From NCBI GenBank assembly GCA_023511295.1, contig JAIMBT010000001.1, positions 1 to 64,000 of the forward strand: 64,000 bases of DNA, given 5' to 3'. A program made the translations under genes and the position numbers. The notes under the pieces were generated by a model that was given only the letters and a program-made list of their open reading frames with translations, was not told the DNA's origin and made no database searches. This stretch comes from Alicyclobacillus sp. GTDB lineage: Bacteria; Bacillota; Bacilli; Alicyclobacillales; Alicyclobacillaceae. Below are positions 36,925-45,285 of the stretch, in pieces; the first letter of the stretch is position 1; every line of letters starts with the position of its first letter.

Positions 36925-36961
36925 ATCACGCGACATCCGCATCCATGGGGATGTTTGAAAA
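36925..36961 (+). other. attR: right recombination junction
   Basis: This joins the element arm (ATCACGCGACATCCGC) to yhbH sequence (CATGGGGATGTTTG). The crossover lies within ATC 36941-36943. The arm contains ACATCCG (36933-36939), the other half of the attP-like dyad. It lies 33 bp after the recombinase stop. Confidence 0.8.
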
Positions 36962-37445
36962 GTACTGCGCGCGCACGTTCTTCTTCTGGATGACGCGGTT
37001 CCTGCGCACGAAGTACGAGACCGTGCAGATCCGCTACATCGCCCATCACACGGAAGCGAAAGAGGTCAGTGAAGAGCACTTTTTCACGCGCGGTGAGAGC
37101 GGCGGCACCATCTGCTCCTCGGTGTACGAGTACGCGCTGAACCTGGTGGAGCGCGAGTACCCGCAGTCGCAGTACAACATCTACCCCATCCACTTCTCGG
37201 ACGGCGACAACCTGACGTCGGACAACGAGAAGTGCGTGAAGTACGTGTTACGACTGTGCGAGCTGTCGCAGATGTTCGGCTACGCGGAGGTCAACCAGTA
37301 CAACCGGTCGTCAACCCTGATGAGCGCCTACAGCAAGCTGCAGCACCCCGACTTTCGGCGCTACGTGATTCGCGACAAATCAGGGGTCTACGGGGCACTG
37401 CGCCACTTCTTCTCGCGCCAGGAGAGCGGGGTGAAACCCGCGTGA
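36944..37445 (+). CDS. yhbH: yhbH 3' part
   Basis: This encodes the C-terminal 166 residues of YhbH, beginning with the MGMFEKY that follows DTSGS in intact homologues. It continues with [35 protein letters not shown] and [12 protein letters not shown], all conserved YhbH blocks. No start codon with a ribosome-binding site precedes it, so it is not an independent gene. The reading frame fits the 5' part exactly once the element is removed. The stop overlaps the spoVR GTG (37442-37445). Confidence 0.93.
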
Positions 37446-38905
37446 ACGCGTTGGAAATGGAAGATCTGGAGCGCAGCATCGACCAAATGATGGAGATTGC
37501 CCGGGGGTTCGGGCTCGACTTCTTCCCCATGCGGTTTGAGGTCTGCCCCGCGGACATCCTGTACACCTTCGGCGCGTACGGGATGCCGACGAGGTTTCAC
37601 CATTGGAGCTTCGGGAAGGCCTTCCATCGGATGAAGCTGGAGTACGATCTCGGTCTCAGCCGCATCTACGAGCTCGTCATCAACTCCGACCCGTGCTACG
37701 CGTTTCTGCTCGACGGCAACTCCCTGTTGCAGAACAAGACCGTCTGCGCACACGTGCTTGCGCACTGCGACTTCTTCAAGAACAACGCCATGTTCGCCCG
37801 CACGTCGCGGGATATGGTCGAGCGGATGGCCGCCAACGCGGAGCGGATTCGGCAGTATGAACTGGAGTACGGCCGCCCGCGGGTGGAACGCCTGTTGGAT
37901 GCGGGGATGGCCTTACAGGAACATGTCGACCCGACCCTGCACGGCTCCCGCGGCCGGGCGGTTGCGGAACAGCGGCGCCGGTTTTCCTGGCAAGCGCGGG
38001 GGGAAGCGCGCGTGTCGCAGCAGCGCACGCGGACGCCGAGCCCGTATGACGATTTGTGGGGTCTGGACCCGGACGACCCGACCCGTGCGGAATCGCAGCC
38101 GGAAGTCGCAGAGCTCCCTCGACGGATTCCGCCCTTTCCGCAGAAAGACCTGATGCTGTTCTTGATTGAACACAGCCCGACCCTCGAGGAGTGGGAGCGT
38201 GACGTCCTGTCGTTGCTGAGGGAGGAGATGCTCTACTTCTGGCCGCAGATTGAGACCAAGATCATGAACGAGGGATGGGCTACGTACTGGCACCTGCGAA
38301 TCATGCGGGAGCTGGACCTGGATGAGTCGGATGCGGTCGAGTTTGCCAAGATGCACGCGGGTGTGGTATTGCCCTCGCGGACATCCATCAACCCGTACCA
38401 CGTCGGTCTCGCCATTTGGGAGGACATCGAACGCCGTTGGGATCACCCGACTGAGGAGGAGCGCGCGCGCCTCGGCCGGGAACCCGGCCAGGGCCGCGCC
38501 AAGATGTTTGAGGTGCGTGAAATGGAGAACGATATGTCGTTCCTGCGCAACTACCTGACCAAGGATCTGATGCGCAAACTCGACTTGTTCCTCTACCAGA
38601 AGGTCGGCAACGACTGGCGGGTGGTCGAGACGGACTGGGAGAAGGTGCGCGACCAGATCTGCGCATCCCGCATCAACGGCGGCATGCCGGTCCTGTACGT
38701 CCACGACGGAGACTACAACCGCAATGGAGAGCTGTTTGTGAAACACGCCTACGAGGGTGTGGAGTTGGATCTGAAACATCTCGACAAGACGCTGCCGTAC
38801 CTGCAACAACTGTGGGGGCGCACCGTGCACTTGCAGAGCGTGGTGGAGGGGCGAGAGGTGCTGTTCACCTGCGACGGGCAGCGGGTGCAGCGGAAGTTTG
38901 TATAG
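37442..38905 (+). CDS. spoVR: SpoVR-family sporulation protein
   Basis: This 487-aa protein belongs to the SpoVR family; B. subtilis SpoVR is a mother-cell protein involved in spore cortex formation. Conserved blocks are [25 protein letters not shown], the FKNNAMF segment, [23 protein letters not shown] and the C-terminal [18 protein letters not shown] variable charged insert lies near residues 180-220. The GTG at 37442 overlaps the yhbH stop (GTGA) and has GGGGTGA upstream. Its translation would normally be coupled to intact yhbH. In the unexcised state it lies downstream of the recombinase transcript instead. Confidence 0.93.
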   Translation: MNALEMEDLERSIDQMMEIARGFGLDFFPMRFEVCPADILYTFGAYGMPTRFHHWSFGKAFHRMKLEYDLGLSRIYELVINSDPCYAFLLDGNSLLQNKTVCAHVLAHCDFFKNNAMFARTSRDMVERMAANAERIRQYELEYGRPRVERLLDAGMALQEHVDPTLHGSRGRAVAEQRRRFSWQARGEARVSQQRTRTPSPYDDLWGLDPDDPTRAESQPEVAELPRRIPPFPQKDLMLFLIEHSPTLEEWERDVLSLLREEMLYFWPQIETKIMNEGWATYWHLRIMRELDLDESDAVEFAKMHAGVVLPSRTSINPYHVGLAIWEDIERRWDHPTEEERARLGREPGQGRAKMFEVREMENDMSFLRNYLTKDLMRKLDLFLYQKVGNDWRVVETDWEKVRDQICASRINGGMPVLYVHDGDYNRNGELFVKHAYEGVELDLKHLDKTLPYLQQLWGRTVHLQSVVEGREVLFTCDGQRVQRKFV

Positions 38906-38952
38906 CGTGGTCATACGGACGGCAGCATCCCTGAAAACAAAAAACGGAAATG

Positions 38953-38975
38953 GCAGAAGGGGAACGCCCTTCTGC
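38953..38975 (+). terminator. spoVR terminator hairpin
   Basis: GCAGAAGGG and CCCTTCTGC form a 9-bp stem with a 5-nt loop 47 bp after the spoVR stop and close the sporulation operon. An A-rich run precedes it, so it may also act for the convergent gene. Confidence 0.6.
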
Positions 38976-39034
38976 GGTGGTTGCGCTGGCCCCCGGTCCG
39001 TGGCGCGGACGGGGGCTCCTGTTTCGTTTTACCG

Positions 39035-39901
39035 TTATCCCCGGTGGCCCATCCTCAAGTGCCACCGCCGAGCACCCCGGTGCTCCAGGCAACGCGGATG
39101 GGCGCACAGGGCGAGCAGCACCATCAGCGGGCCGGAGTTGACGTCCGTGGACAGCGGATCGACCACTTGCCCAAAGGCCTGGCCGAACCACCAACAGGCG
39201 AGGGATAACACAACGGTCGCCCAAACCGCGATGTCCAGCCGGCGACCCAACAGGTATAGGCTGGCAACAGCCAATTCGAGGAGGCCGAGCACAACGGACG
39301 CCGCAGCTCCGGCCTCGTGCACGGGATGCGCGAGCCACGGAACGGCAATGGTCTGGGAGATGCCGTTGGCGGACAGATACGATGGCTGTACATCCAAACC
39401 GCAGCCGATGGCCAAAATCACGCCGAGTGCAATCTGTGCGAACCGAGGCCCCCAACCGGTCCAAGCGTCATCGCTGTCTTTTCGCGGCCAGATGGAGATA
39501 CCCACGAGGCCGTACAATGCAGCCGCTCCCGGGGCTCCGTTGAGGACCAGCGCCTGCCCTGTGAACAGCTGCCCGAACCCCTCCCCAAACACCCAGACAA
39601 TGGCACTCCAAAGGAGGGACGCGACGATGGTTGGCTTGAGCCGGAAGTTGACGATGAAGGCGATGCCAAGCGCCAGCTGGATGGCCGCGAAGAGCGCATT
39701 CCAACCGGCGATATGTCCGATGACCAGTTGACTTCCAAAGGTTACAACATCAGAAATCCATCGGGGCTCCCCTTGGGCAGTTGGGAGGATGACGGATGTG
39801 ACAAACGCCGGGGTGAACATCTGCGGTTTGAGTTGGAGCACGCCGTCGAACATCCACAGTGCTCCCAGCACCACTTGAATCCTGCGCCGCGATATCCGCA
39901 C
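39035..39901 (-). CDS. Polytopic membrane protein, unknown function
   Basis: This 288-aa protein has about seven or eight hydrophobic segments (for example IQVVLGALWMFDGVLQ, LVIGHIAGWNALFAAIQLALGIAF, PTIVASLLWSAIVWVFGEG, FAQIALGVILAIGCG). The first block, with WMFDGVLQLKPQMF, resembles proteins loosely described as DoxX-like or DUF-type membrane subunits, but I cannot name a family with certainty. GTG 39901 is preferred because GAGGTGG lies 6 nt upstream; the frame is open back to ATG 39952. It converges on spoVR. Confidence 0.6.
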   Translation of the reverse strand: MRISRRRIQVVLGALWMFDGVLQLKPQMFTPAFVTSVILPTAQGEPRWISDVVTFGSQLVIGHIAGWNALFAAIQLALGIAFIVNFRLKPTIVASLLWSAIVWVFGEGFGQLFTGQALVLNGAPGAAALYGLVGISIWPRKDSDDAWTGWGPRFAQIALGVILAIGCGLDVQPSYLSANGISQTIAVPWLAHPVHEAGAAASVVLGLLELAVASLYLLGRRLDIAVWATVVLSLACWWFGQAFGQVVDPLSTDVNSGPLMVLLALCAHPRCLEHRGARRWHLRMGHRG

Positions 39902-40208
39902 GGGAATCCACCTCATTCCGAAACGAGATCTATGCCGTAGGGAATTGGGCATCGCGTCAAAACCTTCGCGAGCATCCCTTCATCGACCATTGTACGGCGT
40001 CGCGGACTTGGGGGATCTGAGATTTCTTTGACGAATGTGGCCGGTGTGTCGCGACTGTGTGACCGTTGGCCACAAGGCGGGGAGCGCGGGAACCGCCATT
40101 CCTTAAATACCAATTGACATACATGGCGCTGCGTCGGTACCATTGCATCAACAAAACTCAAATACATATCGGTTTACACGGTTATTGGGACGACGGAGGC
40201 GAGGAAAC
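39902..40208 (+). promoter_or_regulatory. Upstream region and promoter of the sulfite reductase operon
   Basis: This 307-bp interval is divergent between the membrane protein and cysI. It holds a perfect -35 TTGACA (40114-40119) and TACCAT (40138-40143) with 18-bp spacing, 66 bp before the cysI ATG. No riboswitch fold was recognised. The AT-rich stretch around 40100-40125 could hold a regulator site (sulfur genes in bacilli are often under CymR), but I cannot match a consensus. Confidence 0.6.
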
Positions 40209-41933
40209 ATGTCTGAACAGGACGTAGAAGCGCGCGAACAAGGCGCCTCCAAGTGGTCGAAGGTCGAGCGTATCAAGGACGCCAGCCGTCAGTTGCGCGG
40301 GACCATCGCGGAGGCGCTCACGGATGGCACGCCGCGTTTTTCTGAGGAGAACGTGCAGGTGCTCAAGTTCCACGGTGTCTACCAGCAGGACGACCGGGAT
40401 CTGCGCAAGGCCCTCAAGCAGGAGGGAAAGGAACGCGCGTATAGGATGATGGTCCGCACGCGGATTCCCGGCGGTGTCCTGAATGCGGACCAGTACCTCC
40501 AATTTGACCGTCTCGCTGACTTATACGGCGGTGGGCAGTTGCGGATAACCACCCGCCAGACGTTTCAACTTCACTACATCCTGAAGCAGAACCTAAAAGA
40601 GACCATCCGCGGCATCCACGAAGTGCTGTTGACCACCCTCGGCGGCTGCGGGGACCAGGTCCGCAACACCATTTGCTGTGCCGCGCCGCACAGCGGGCCG
40701 TTCTACGACCAAGTGCGCGAGGACCTGCGCACGTTGGTGAACGCGTTTGCGGCGAAGACCAACGCGTATCACGAAATCTGGCTGGACGGAGAAAGACTGC
40801 AGCTGGACGACGGCGTGGAGGAGGAGCCCCTCTATGGGCGGACCTACCTGCCGCGCAAATTCAAGATCGCATTTGCGTATGAAGGCGACAACTGCTGCGA
40901 CGTGTATTCGAACGACATCGGCGTGGTGGCACACCGGGCGGGCGACGCGGTCGCCGGGTACACCCTGCTGGTCGGCGGCGGCATGGGACGGACGGCCAGC
41001 GACAAGCAGACGCACCCGGCGCTCGCGAAGCCGTTCGCGTTCGTTCCGCCAAGCGCGTTGCTGGACGTGTGCACCGCCATTTTGAAGGTGCAGCGGGATT
41101 TCGGGAACCGAGCGGATCGCAAATTCGCGCGCATGAAGTACTTGCTGGAGGAGCGCGGTCTCGACTGGTTCCGGAGCCAGGTGGAGGCATCCTGCGGCAC
41201 CACGCTGCAACCGCCGCGCGCGTTGGTGTGGGGGTCATCTGAAGATCACCTCGGCAGTCACACAGACGAGGCGGGGCAGGGGTACATTGGCATCTTCGTC
41301 GAAAGCGGGCGCGTGCGCGATACACCCGAAGTGGCGCTCAAATCGGTGTTGCGCGACGTCGTCGAAAAATACCGGCCGACGGTACGGTTGACCACGCAAC
41401 AGAACCTCATCCTCGCAGACTTGACCGTCGACGAGGTGAAAGAGATTGAGCAGATGCTGACGGATGCCGGTGTGCCCCTCGCCGAGGACCTGGCCCAGAC
41501 GCGCACGGCGTCGATGGCTTGCGTGGCGATGCCGACGTGCGGTCTCGCGATTGCGGAATCGGAGCGGGTGTTTCCCGAGGTGGTACGGGCGTTCGAAGCG
41601 CTTCAGGCGGAGCTCGGTATCCCCGACGTGCCCATCTCGCTGCGCATGACCGGTTGCCCGAACGGTTGCGCCCGTCCGTACATTGCGGAGATCGGGTTTG
41701 TAGGGCGGGTGTTGGGCAAGTACGACATCTACCTGGGGGCCAGCCCGGACGGCACCCGCGTCAACACGCCCTTCCGCGAGATGATCCCGCTCGCCGACCT
41801 GGCGGAGGCGCTGCGGCCAGCGTTGACTGCGTTTGCGCGCGGGCGGCAGGAAGGCGAGCGGTTTGGCGACTACGTGCACCGCGTGGGCATCGACGCGTTG
41901 CGGTCGCTCCATGCGGTGAGGGTGAAGGTTTAG
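40209..41933 (+). CDS. cysI: Sulfite reductase, siroheme hemoprotein subunit
   Basis: This 574-aa hemoprotein reduces sulfite to sulfide in assimilation. It contains two ferrodoxin-like nitrite/sulfite reductase half-domains and the siroheme/[4Fe-4S] ligand pattern C-x5-C then C-x3-C (ACVAMPTCGLA and TGCPNGCARPY). The substrate arginine motif (ITTRQTFQLHY) and CCAAPHS are present. ATG 40209 has GGAGGCGAGG upstream. No flavoprotein subunit (cysJ) is adjacent, so the electron donor may be ferredoxin or an unlinked CysJ. Two siroheme-synthesis genes follow in the same operon. Confidence 0.9.
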   Translation: MSEQDVEAREQGASKWSKVERIKDASRQLRGTIAEALTDGTPRFSEENVQVLKFHGVYQQDDRDLRKALKQEGKERAYRMMVRTRIPGGVLNADQYLQFDRLADLYGGGQLRITTRQTFQLHYILKQNLKETIRGIHEVLLTTLGGCGDQVRNTICCAAPHSGPFYDQVREDLRTLVNAFAAKTNAYHEIWLDGERLQLDDGVEEEPLYGRTYLPRKFKIAFAYEGDNCCDVYSNDIGVVAHRAGDAVAGYTLLVGGGMGRTASDKQTHPALAKPFAFVPPSALLDVCTAILKVQRDFGNRADRKFARMKYLLEERGLDWFRSQVEASCGTTLQPPRALVWGSSEDHLGSHTDEAGQGYIGIFVESGRVRDTPEVALKSVLRDVVEKYRPTVRLTTQQNLILADLTVDEVKEIEQMLTDAGVPLAEDLAQTRTASMACVAMPTCGLAIAESERVFPEVVRAFEALQAELGIPDVPISLRMTGCPNGCARPYIAEIGFVGRVLGKYDIYLGASPDGTRVNTPFREMIPLADLAEALRPALTAFARGRQEGERFGDYVHRVGIDALRSLHAVRVKV

Positions 41934-41954
41934 CGGCAGGGAGGAGGCGATTGC

Positions 41955-43385
41955 GTGGCTATCGGGCGCGTGTTTCTGGTTGGAGCTGGACCGGGGGACC
42001 CCGGCTTGTTGACGGTCAAGGCGAAACGATGCCTGGAGCAAGCCGACGCGGTGGTCTACGACCGTCTGGTGTCTCCTCGGTTACTGGGGTACGTGCCACC
42101 CGGTGCGGACTTGTACGACGTCGGCAAGACGGCGGAGTCGGGCACCGGGTCGCAGACGGCCATCCACCGCCTGCTCGTCGAGCTCGCTCTCTGCGGGAAG
42201 ACGGTGGTGCGACTGAAGGGGGGAGACCCGTTCGTGTTCGGCCGTGGCAGTGAAGAAGCGGCGTTTCTCACAGCGCACGCCATCCCGTGGCAAGTGGTGC
42301 CGGGGGTGTCGTCGGCCATCGCGGCGCCGGCGTACGCAGGCATCCCGGTCACGCAGCGCGCGGTGTCCCCCTCCTTTACGGTCGTGACCGGCCATCGCTG
42401 TGCAGGCGAGGAAGCGCCCAACTGGTCGGCGCTTGCGGCACAGGGCGGAACGCTTGTGATTTTGATGGGCGTTCGTCCGTTGCGGAGAATTGTGGCACAA
42501 CTGCTCGCCGGTGGGATGTCGCCCGACACGCCGATCGCGCTCATCCATTGGGGCACCCGAGCAAACCAAGAGACTCTGGTCGGCACCTTGGCCGACATCG
42601 TCGAGCGGGTTCACGCGGCAGGGTTCCAGTCGCCCGCCTGTATCGTGGTGGGCCGGGTGGTGGATGCCCGCGCGGTGCTGCAGTGGGTTGAATCACAACC
42701 CCGGTTTGGGCAACGGTGGGTGGTTGCAGCCGAGACCCGGGTGGACGCCGAGGCGCAGGCGGTTACCCTGGAACAGCTCGGTGCGGAGACCATCGCGCTG
42801 GCCGCGCAGGACGTTCTGGAACTGCACCAAGCGGCCCTGGTGGAGGCGGTGCAGGCCAGCGCTCGCACAGCGGCGGTGTGGGCGTTTCACACGGCACTTG
42901 GCGTGGCGCAGTTCTTCTCGACTTGGCGGGCTGCCTCGCTGGACGTGCGGCGGTTGGCGAACCTTCGGTTTGTCGCATGTTCCGCGGCGGCTGGGGCGGC
43001 GCTCCGCCGCGAAGGCATCCAACCCGATTGGACCCTGGAACCGCATCCACCTACCGGGCAGCCGCGGGATCTCCCGCTCGTCGCTACGGCGCCGGTCTAC
43101 TCCGATGCACCGGAGGGTCGGGACGTTCGCTCGGACGCACACCCGATGCCACAGGTCGGCCCGTCTTCCCAAGTGACCGTCCTGCCTTGGCGACCGCTCG
43201 CCGAAGGCCGCGCCAGGGCGCTGGACGCGCGAACCCGAGAGTGGATATCCGAAGGGTTTGACGGTATCTGGGCGCAGACGCCGTGGGCGGAAGTCGTCAT
43301 CCGGCGGCACTTCTTGGCGGACAAGGGGCGCTCGCCCCATCCCACCGGTGCATGGCCGTCTCTGGCGCCGGCGGAGCGCGCATGA
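41955..43385 (+). CDS. cobA: Uroporphyrinogen-III C-methyltransferase with C-terminal HemD-like domain
   Basis: Residues 1-250 are a complete SUMT, which methylates uroporphyrinogen III twice to precorrin-2, the first step to siroheme. The family motifs VGAGPGDPGLLT, YDRL, RLKGGDPFVFGRG and PGVSSAIAAPAYAGIPVT are present. The remaining 226 residues look like a diverged uroporphyrinogen-III synthase domain, as found in fused CobA-HemD proteins, but with weak conservation and an irregular proline-rich insert. GTG 41955 has GGGAGGAGG upstream. It follows cysI by 21 bp and overlaps sirB by 4 bp. The HemD activity of the second half is doubtful. Confidence 0.85.
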   Translation: MAIGRVFLVGAGPGDPGLLTVKAKRCLEQADAVVYDRLVSPRLLGYVPPGADLYDVGKTAESGTGSQTAIHRLLVELALCGKTVVRLKGGDPFVFGRGSEEAAFLTAHAIPWQVVPGVSSAIAAPAYAGIPVTQRAVSPSFTVVTGHRCAGEEAPNWSALAAQGGTLVILMGVRPLRRIVAQLLAGGMSPDTPIALIHWGTRANQETLVGTLADIVERVHAAGFQSPACIVVGRVVDARAVLQWVESQPRFGQRWVVAAETRVDAEAQAVTLEQLGAETIALAAQDVLELHQAALVEAVQASARTAAVWAFHTALGVAQFFSTWRAASLDVRRLANLRFVACSAAAGAALRREGIQPDWTLEPHPPTGQPRDLPLVATAPVYSDAPEGRDVRSDAHPMPQVGPSSQVTVLPWRPLAEGRARALDARTREWISEGFDGIWAQTPWAEVVIRRHFLADKGRSPHPTGAWPSLAPAERA

Positions 43386-44188
43386 GCCGGTGTGTGTTGT
43401 TTATCGGCCACGGCACGACACGGCCAGCCGGTCGTGCGGAGTTCTTCGAGCTCGTCCGCCAGGTGTCGGCGCGCCTGCGAATGGGTTCGATGAGCGGCGG
43501 CGAAGCGCACGGCCGTGTGTCGGTGCGGCACGCCTTCTTGGAGTTTGCTGAGCCGACGATTGCGCAGGCGATAGAGGACGCCGTCACTTCGGGGATTCGG
43601 GAGTTGTTGTTGGTCCCGGTCTTTCTGTTCGCGGCGCGGCATCTCAAGCACGACATCCCCCAACAGCTCCGCGCACTCGGTGAGCAGTTGCGGGACGTCT
43701 CGGTGCATTCGACGGCGGCCGTCGGGGATTGCGACGGATTGCTGGACGCCGCCTACGCCCGGCTTCAAGCCGCTGGGTTTACGCGGGGAACGGACGGAAC
43801 CGTCGTCCTGGTGGCACGCGGGAATCATGATCCACAGGCTCAAGCCGCGTTCGAGGCGGTCGCGCGGCGCCTGCAAGGTCGTTTCGCGATTCCGAAATTG
43901 GCTTGGGCCTACCTGTCGGGCACCGGCGTGCCGCTGGAGATGGTGTTGGCGCGGCTGTCACACGCGGGCGAACGCACATTTTGGATTCTGCCGTATCTTT
44001 GGTTTCAAGGCTTCCTCACGGAGACCCTCGCGGAACGCGTGCGTCGCGCGGTGGACTTCGCTGGCGTTGGCGCCGCGGCGCGCATCCGCATCGCAGCGCA
44101 CCTCGGCGTGCATCCGCGTGCGGTGGAGGCCGTCGCTCAGTCGATTGCCCCCTTCGTTGGTTTGCAGCCCTCCCAACCTGTACAATAG
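43382..44188 (+). CDS. sirB: Sirohydrochlorin chelatase (CbiX/SirB-like)
   Basis: This 268-aa class II chelatase has two tandem CbiX half-domains. It inserts Fe2+ (or Co2+) into sirohydrochlorin to make siroheme. The first metal-binding histidine is in LFIGHGTT and the second in LFAARHLKHDI; the second half-domain repeats the pattern less perfectly (LVARGNHDP, WILPYLWFQG). The ATG overlaps the cobA stop. With cysI and cobA this forms a sulfite-reduction module; a precorrin-2 dehydrogenase gene is not seen in the window. Confidence 0.85.
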   Translation: MSRCVLFIGHGTTRPAGRAEFFELVRQVSARLRMGSMSGGEAHGRVSVRHAFLEFAEPTIAQAIEDAVTSGIRELLLVPVFLFAARHLKHDIPQQLRALGEQLRDVSVHSTAAVGDCDGLLDAAYARLQAAGFTRGTDGTVVLVARGNHDPQAQAAFEAVARRLQGRFAIPKLAWAYLSGTGVPLEMVLARLSHAGERTFWILPYLWFQGFLTETLAERVRRAVDFAGVGAAARIRIAAHLGVHPRAVEAVAQSIAPFVGLQPSQPVQ

Positions 44189-44243
44189 CGGTAGACTGGA
44201 GCGCGCGAGCCGCACCGAAATCGGCAGGAGGGAGGCATGGGCT

Positions 44244-45170
44244 GTGCACACCGCGTTTCAAACCCTCCCGACCCTCGCGTTGGACCACGTGATCCACGTC
44301 GTTCGAGACCCGGAAGTGGCGCGCCGGCGGTTCGAGCGCGCCGCGGGAGTCCACACCGTGCCTGGCGGCGTTCACCCCGCTTGGGGAACCTGGAACACCC
44401 TCGCGTACTTCGGGCTCTCGTACATCGAATGGCTCGGCGTGCAAGATCCCGCCGTGGCCGCCCACAGCACCTTCGGTCGCAACGCGTTGAACCGGCTGGC
44501 AATGGGGGAGGGCGCCAGCCAGTTCGCCTTGCGGACGCGGCAGATGGACGAGCTGGCCGCCGCGTGGCAGCGGCGCGGCCTGTCGTTCACCGGCCCGGTG
44601 GAAGCGAGCCGCAAACGGCCGGACGGGAGCGAGTTGCGGTGGCGGATGCTGTTCCCGGAGCAACTGAAGGGAGCTGGAGAAGCGGGCGGACCTGCGCTGT
44701 TGCCGTTCGTCATTGAATGGGGAGAAGACGACCGCGAACGCTTGGCTGAGCTGCGCACATCCGGCGCGTTGCAGCAAGATATCGGCCTGGAACTGGCGGC
44801 GGTTTATGTGGCCACCAGCAATCCGTTGACCTGGATGGCGCGGTACGGCGAACACTTCGGGGTGGACCTTGCCGACGACGGGACGACGGCAGGCGGAGCG
44901 GGCAGTGGAACCCGCGGGGCCTCGGTGGACGCAGCGGATGGGCCGAGGGAGGCGACGACCAACGAGTTCTGGCAGGCGGATGTCGGGTCTGTGCAGCTGC
45001 GCGTGGCCGACCTTGCAACGGCCGGAGCGCGCGCCGGTGCGCCGGGCGACGTGCTTCCCGGTGTCTGCCAGTTGGACTTCCGGAGGGGCCGAGTGGCAGC
45101 GGGGCCCTCGGTTGCGGAAGAGGAATTTGCGTTGGCGGGACTCCGAGTGCGGATTTGCCCGACCGAATAG
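44244..45170 (+). CDS. VOC/glyoxalase-fold family protein
   Basis: This 308-aa protein starts with the glyoxalase-like strand LALDHVIHVVRDPEVARRRFE and continues with a GGVHPAWGTWNTLAYFG segment, as in the Glyoxalase_3-like domain of Bacillales. The second half repeats the domain weakly (LAAVYVATSNP). The family binds metals and catalyses diverse isomerase or dioxygenase reactions; the substrate is unknown. The GTG at 44244 is placed 8 nt after GGAGGGAGG. It is 55 bp after sirB and may belong to the same transcript. Confidence 0.7.
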   Translation: MHTAFQTLPTLALDHVIHVVRDPEVARRRFERAAGVHTVPGGVHPAWGTWNTLAYFGLSYIEWLGVQDPAVAAHSTFGRNALNRLAMGEGASQFALRTRQMDELAAAWQRRGLSFTGPVEASRKRPDGSELRWRMLFPEQLKGAGEAGGPALLPFVIEWGEDDRERLAELRTSGALQQDIGLELAAVYVATSNPLTWMARYGEHFGVDLADDGTTAGGAGSGTRGASVDAADGPREATTNEFWQADVGSVQLRVADLATAGARAGAPGDVLPGVCQLDFRRGRVAAGPSVAEEEFALAGLRVRICPTE

Positions 45171-45285
45171 TCCCGGCGTCACCCCAGCAGGGCTGGGCAC
45201 CTGTGGTGGGGCCTTCCGGACCGGCAGCTGGACCCCGGGTTGGAGAACCGGAAAGACACGAAAGAAGCAGAAGGGAGCACGGCGT

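Larger units (their letters stand above)
31965..36943 (+). mobile_element. 4,979-bp skin-like element interrupting yhbH
   Basis: The element separates the two halves of yhbH and contains a 64-aa ORF, aconitase (acnA), a 68-aa ORF and a large serine recombinase, all on the plus strand. The trinucleotide ATC occurs at both junctions (31962-31964 and 36941-36943); recombination there restores GGA TCC ATG GGG, that is DTSGSMG, in frame. The predicted circle junction has inverted repeats ACATCCG/CGGATGT flanking CATCTC, centred on TC. No terminal inverted repeats, transposase or phage structural genes are present. By analogy with the sigK skin element of B. subtilis, excision in the mother cell during sporulation is inferred, not shown. 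Confidence 0.9.

Noticed and set aside
31297-37445. yhbH split explained by a simple IS insertion or by a frameshift error
   Set aside because: No transposase, target duplication or terminal inverted repeats are found. The interval carries a large serine recombinase with a matching crossover site, and both halves read through without frameshift once joined.
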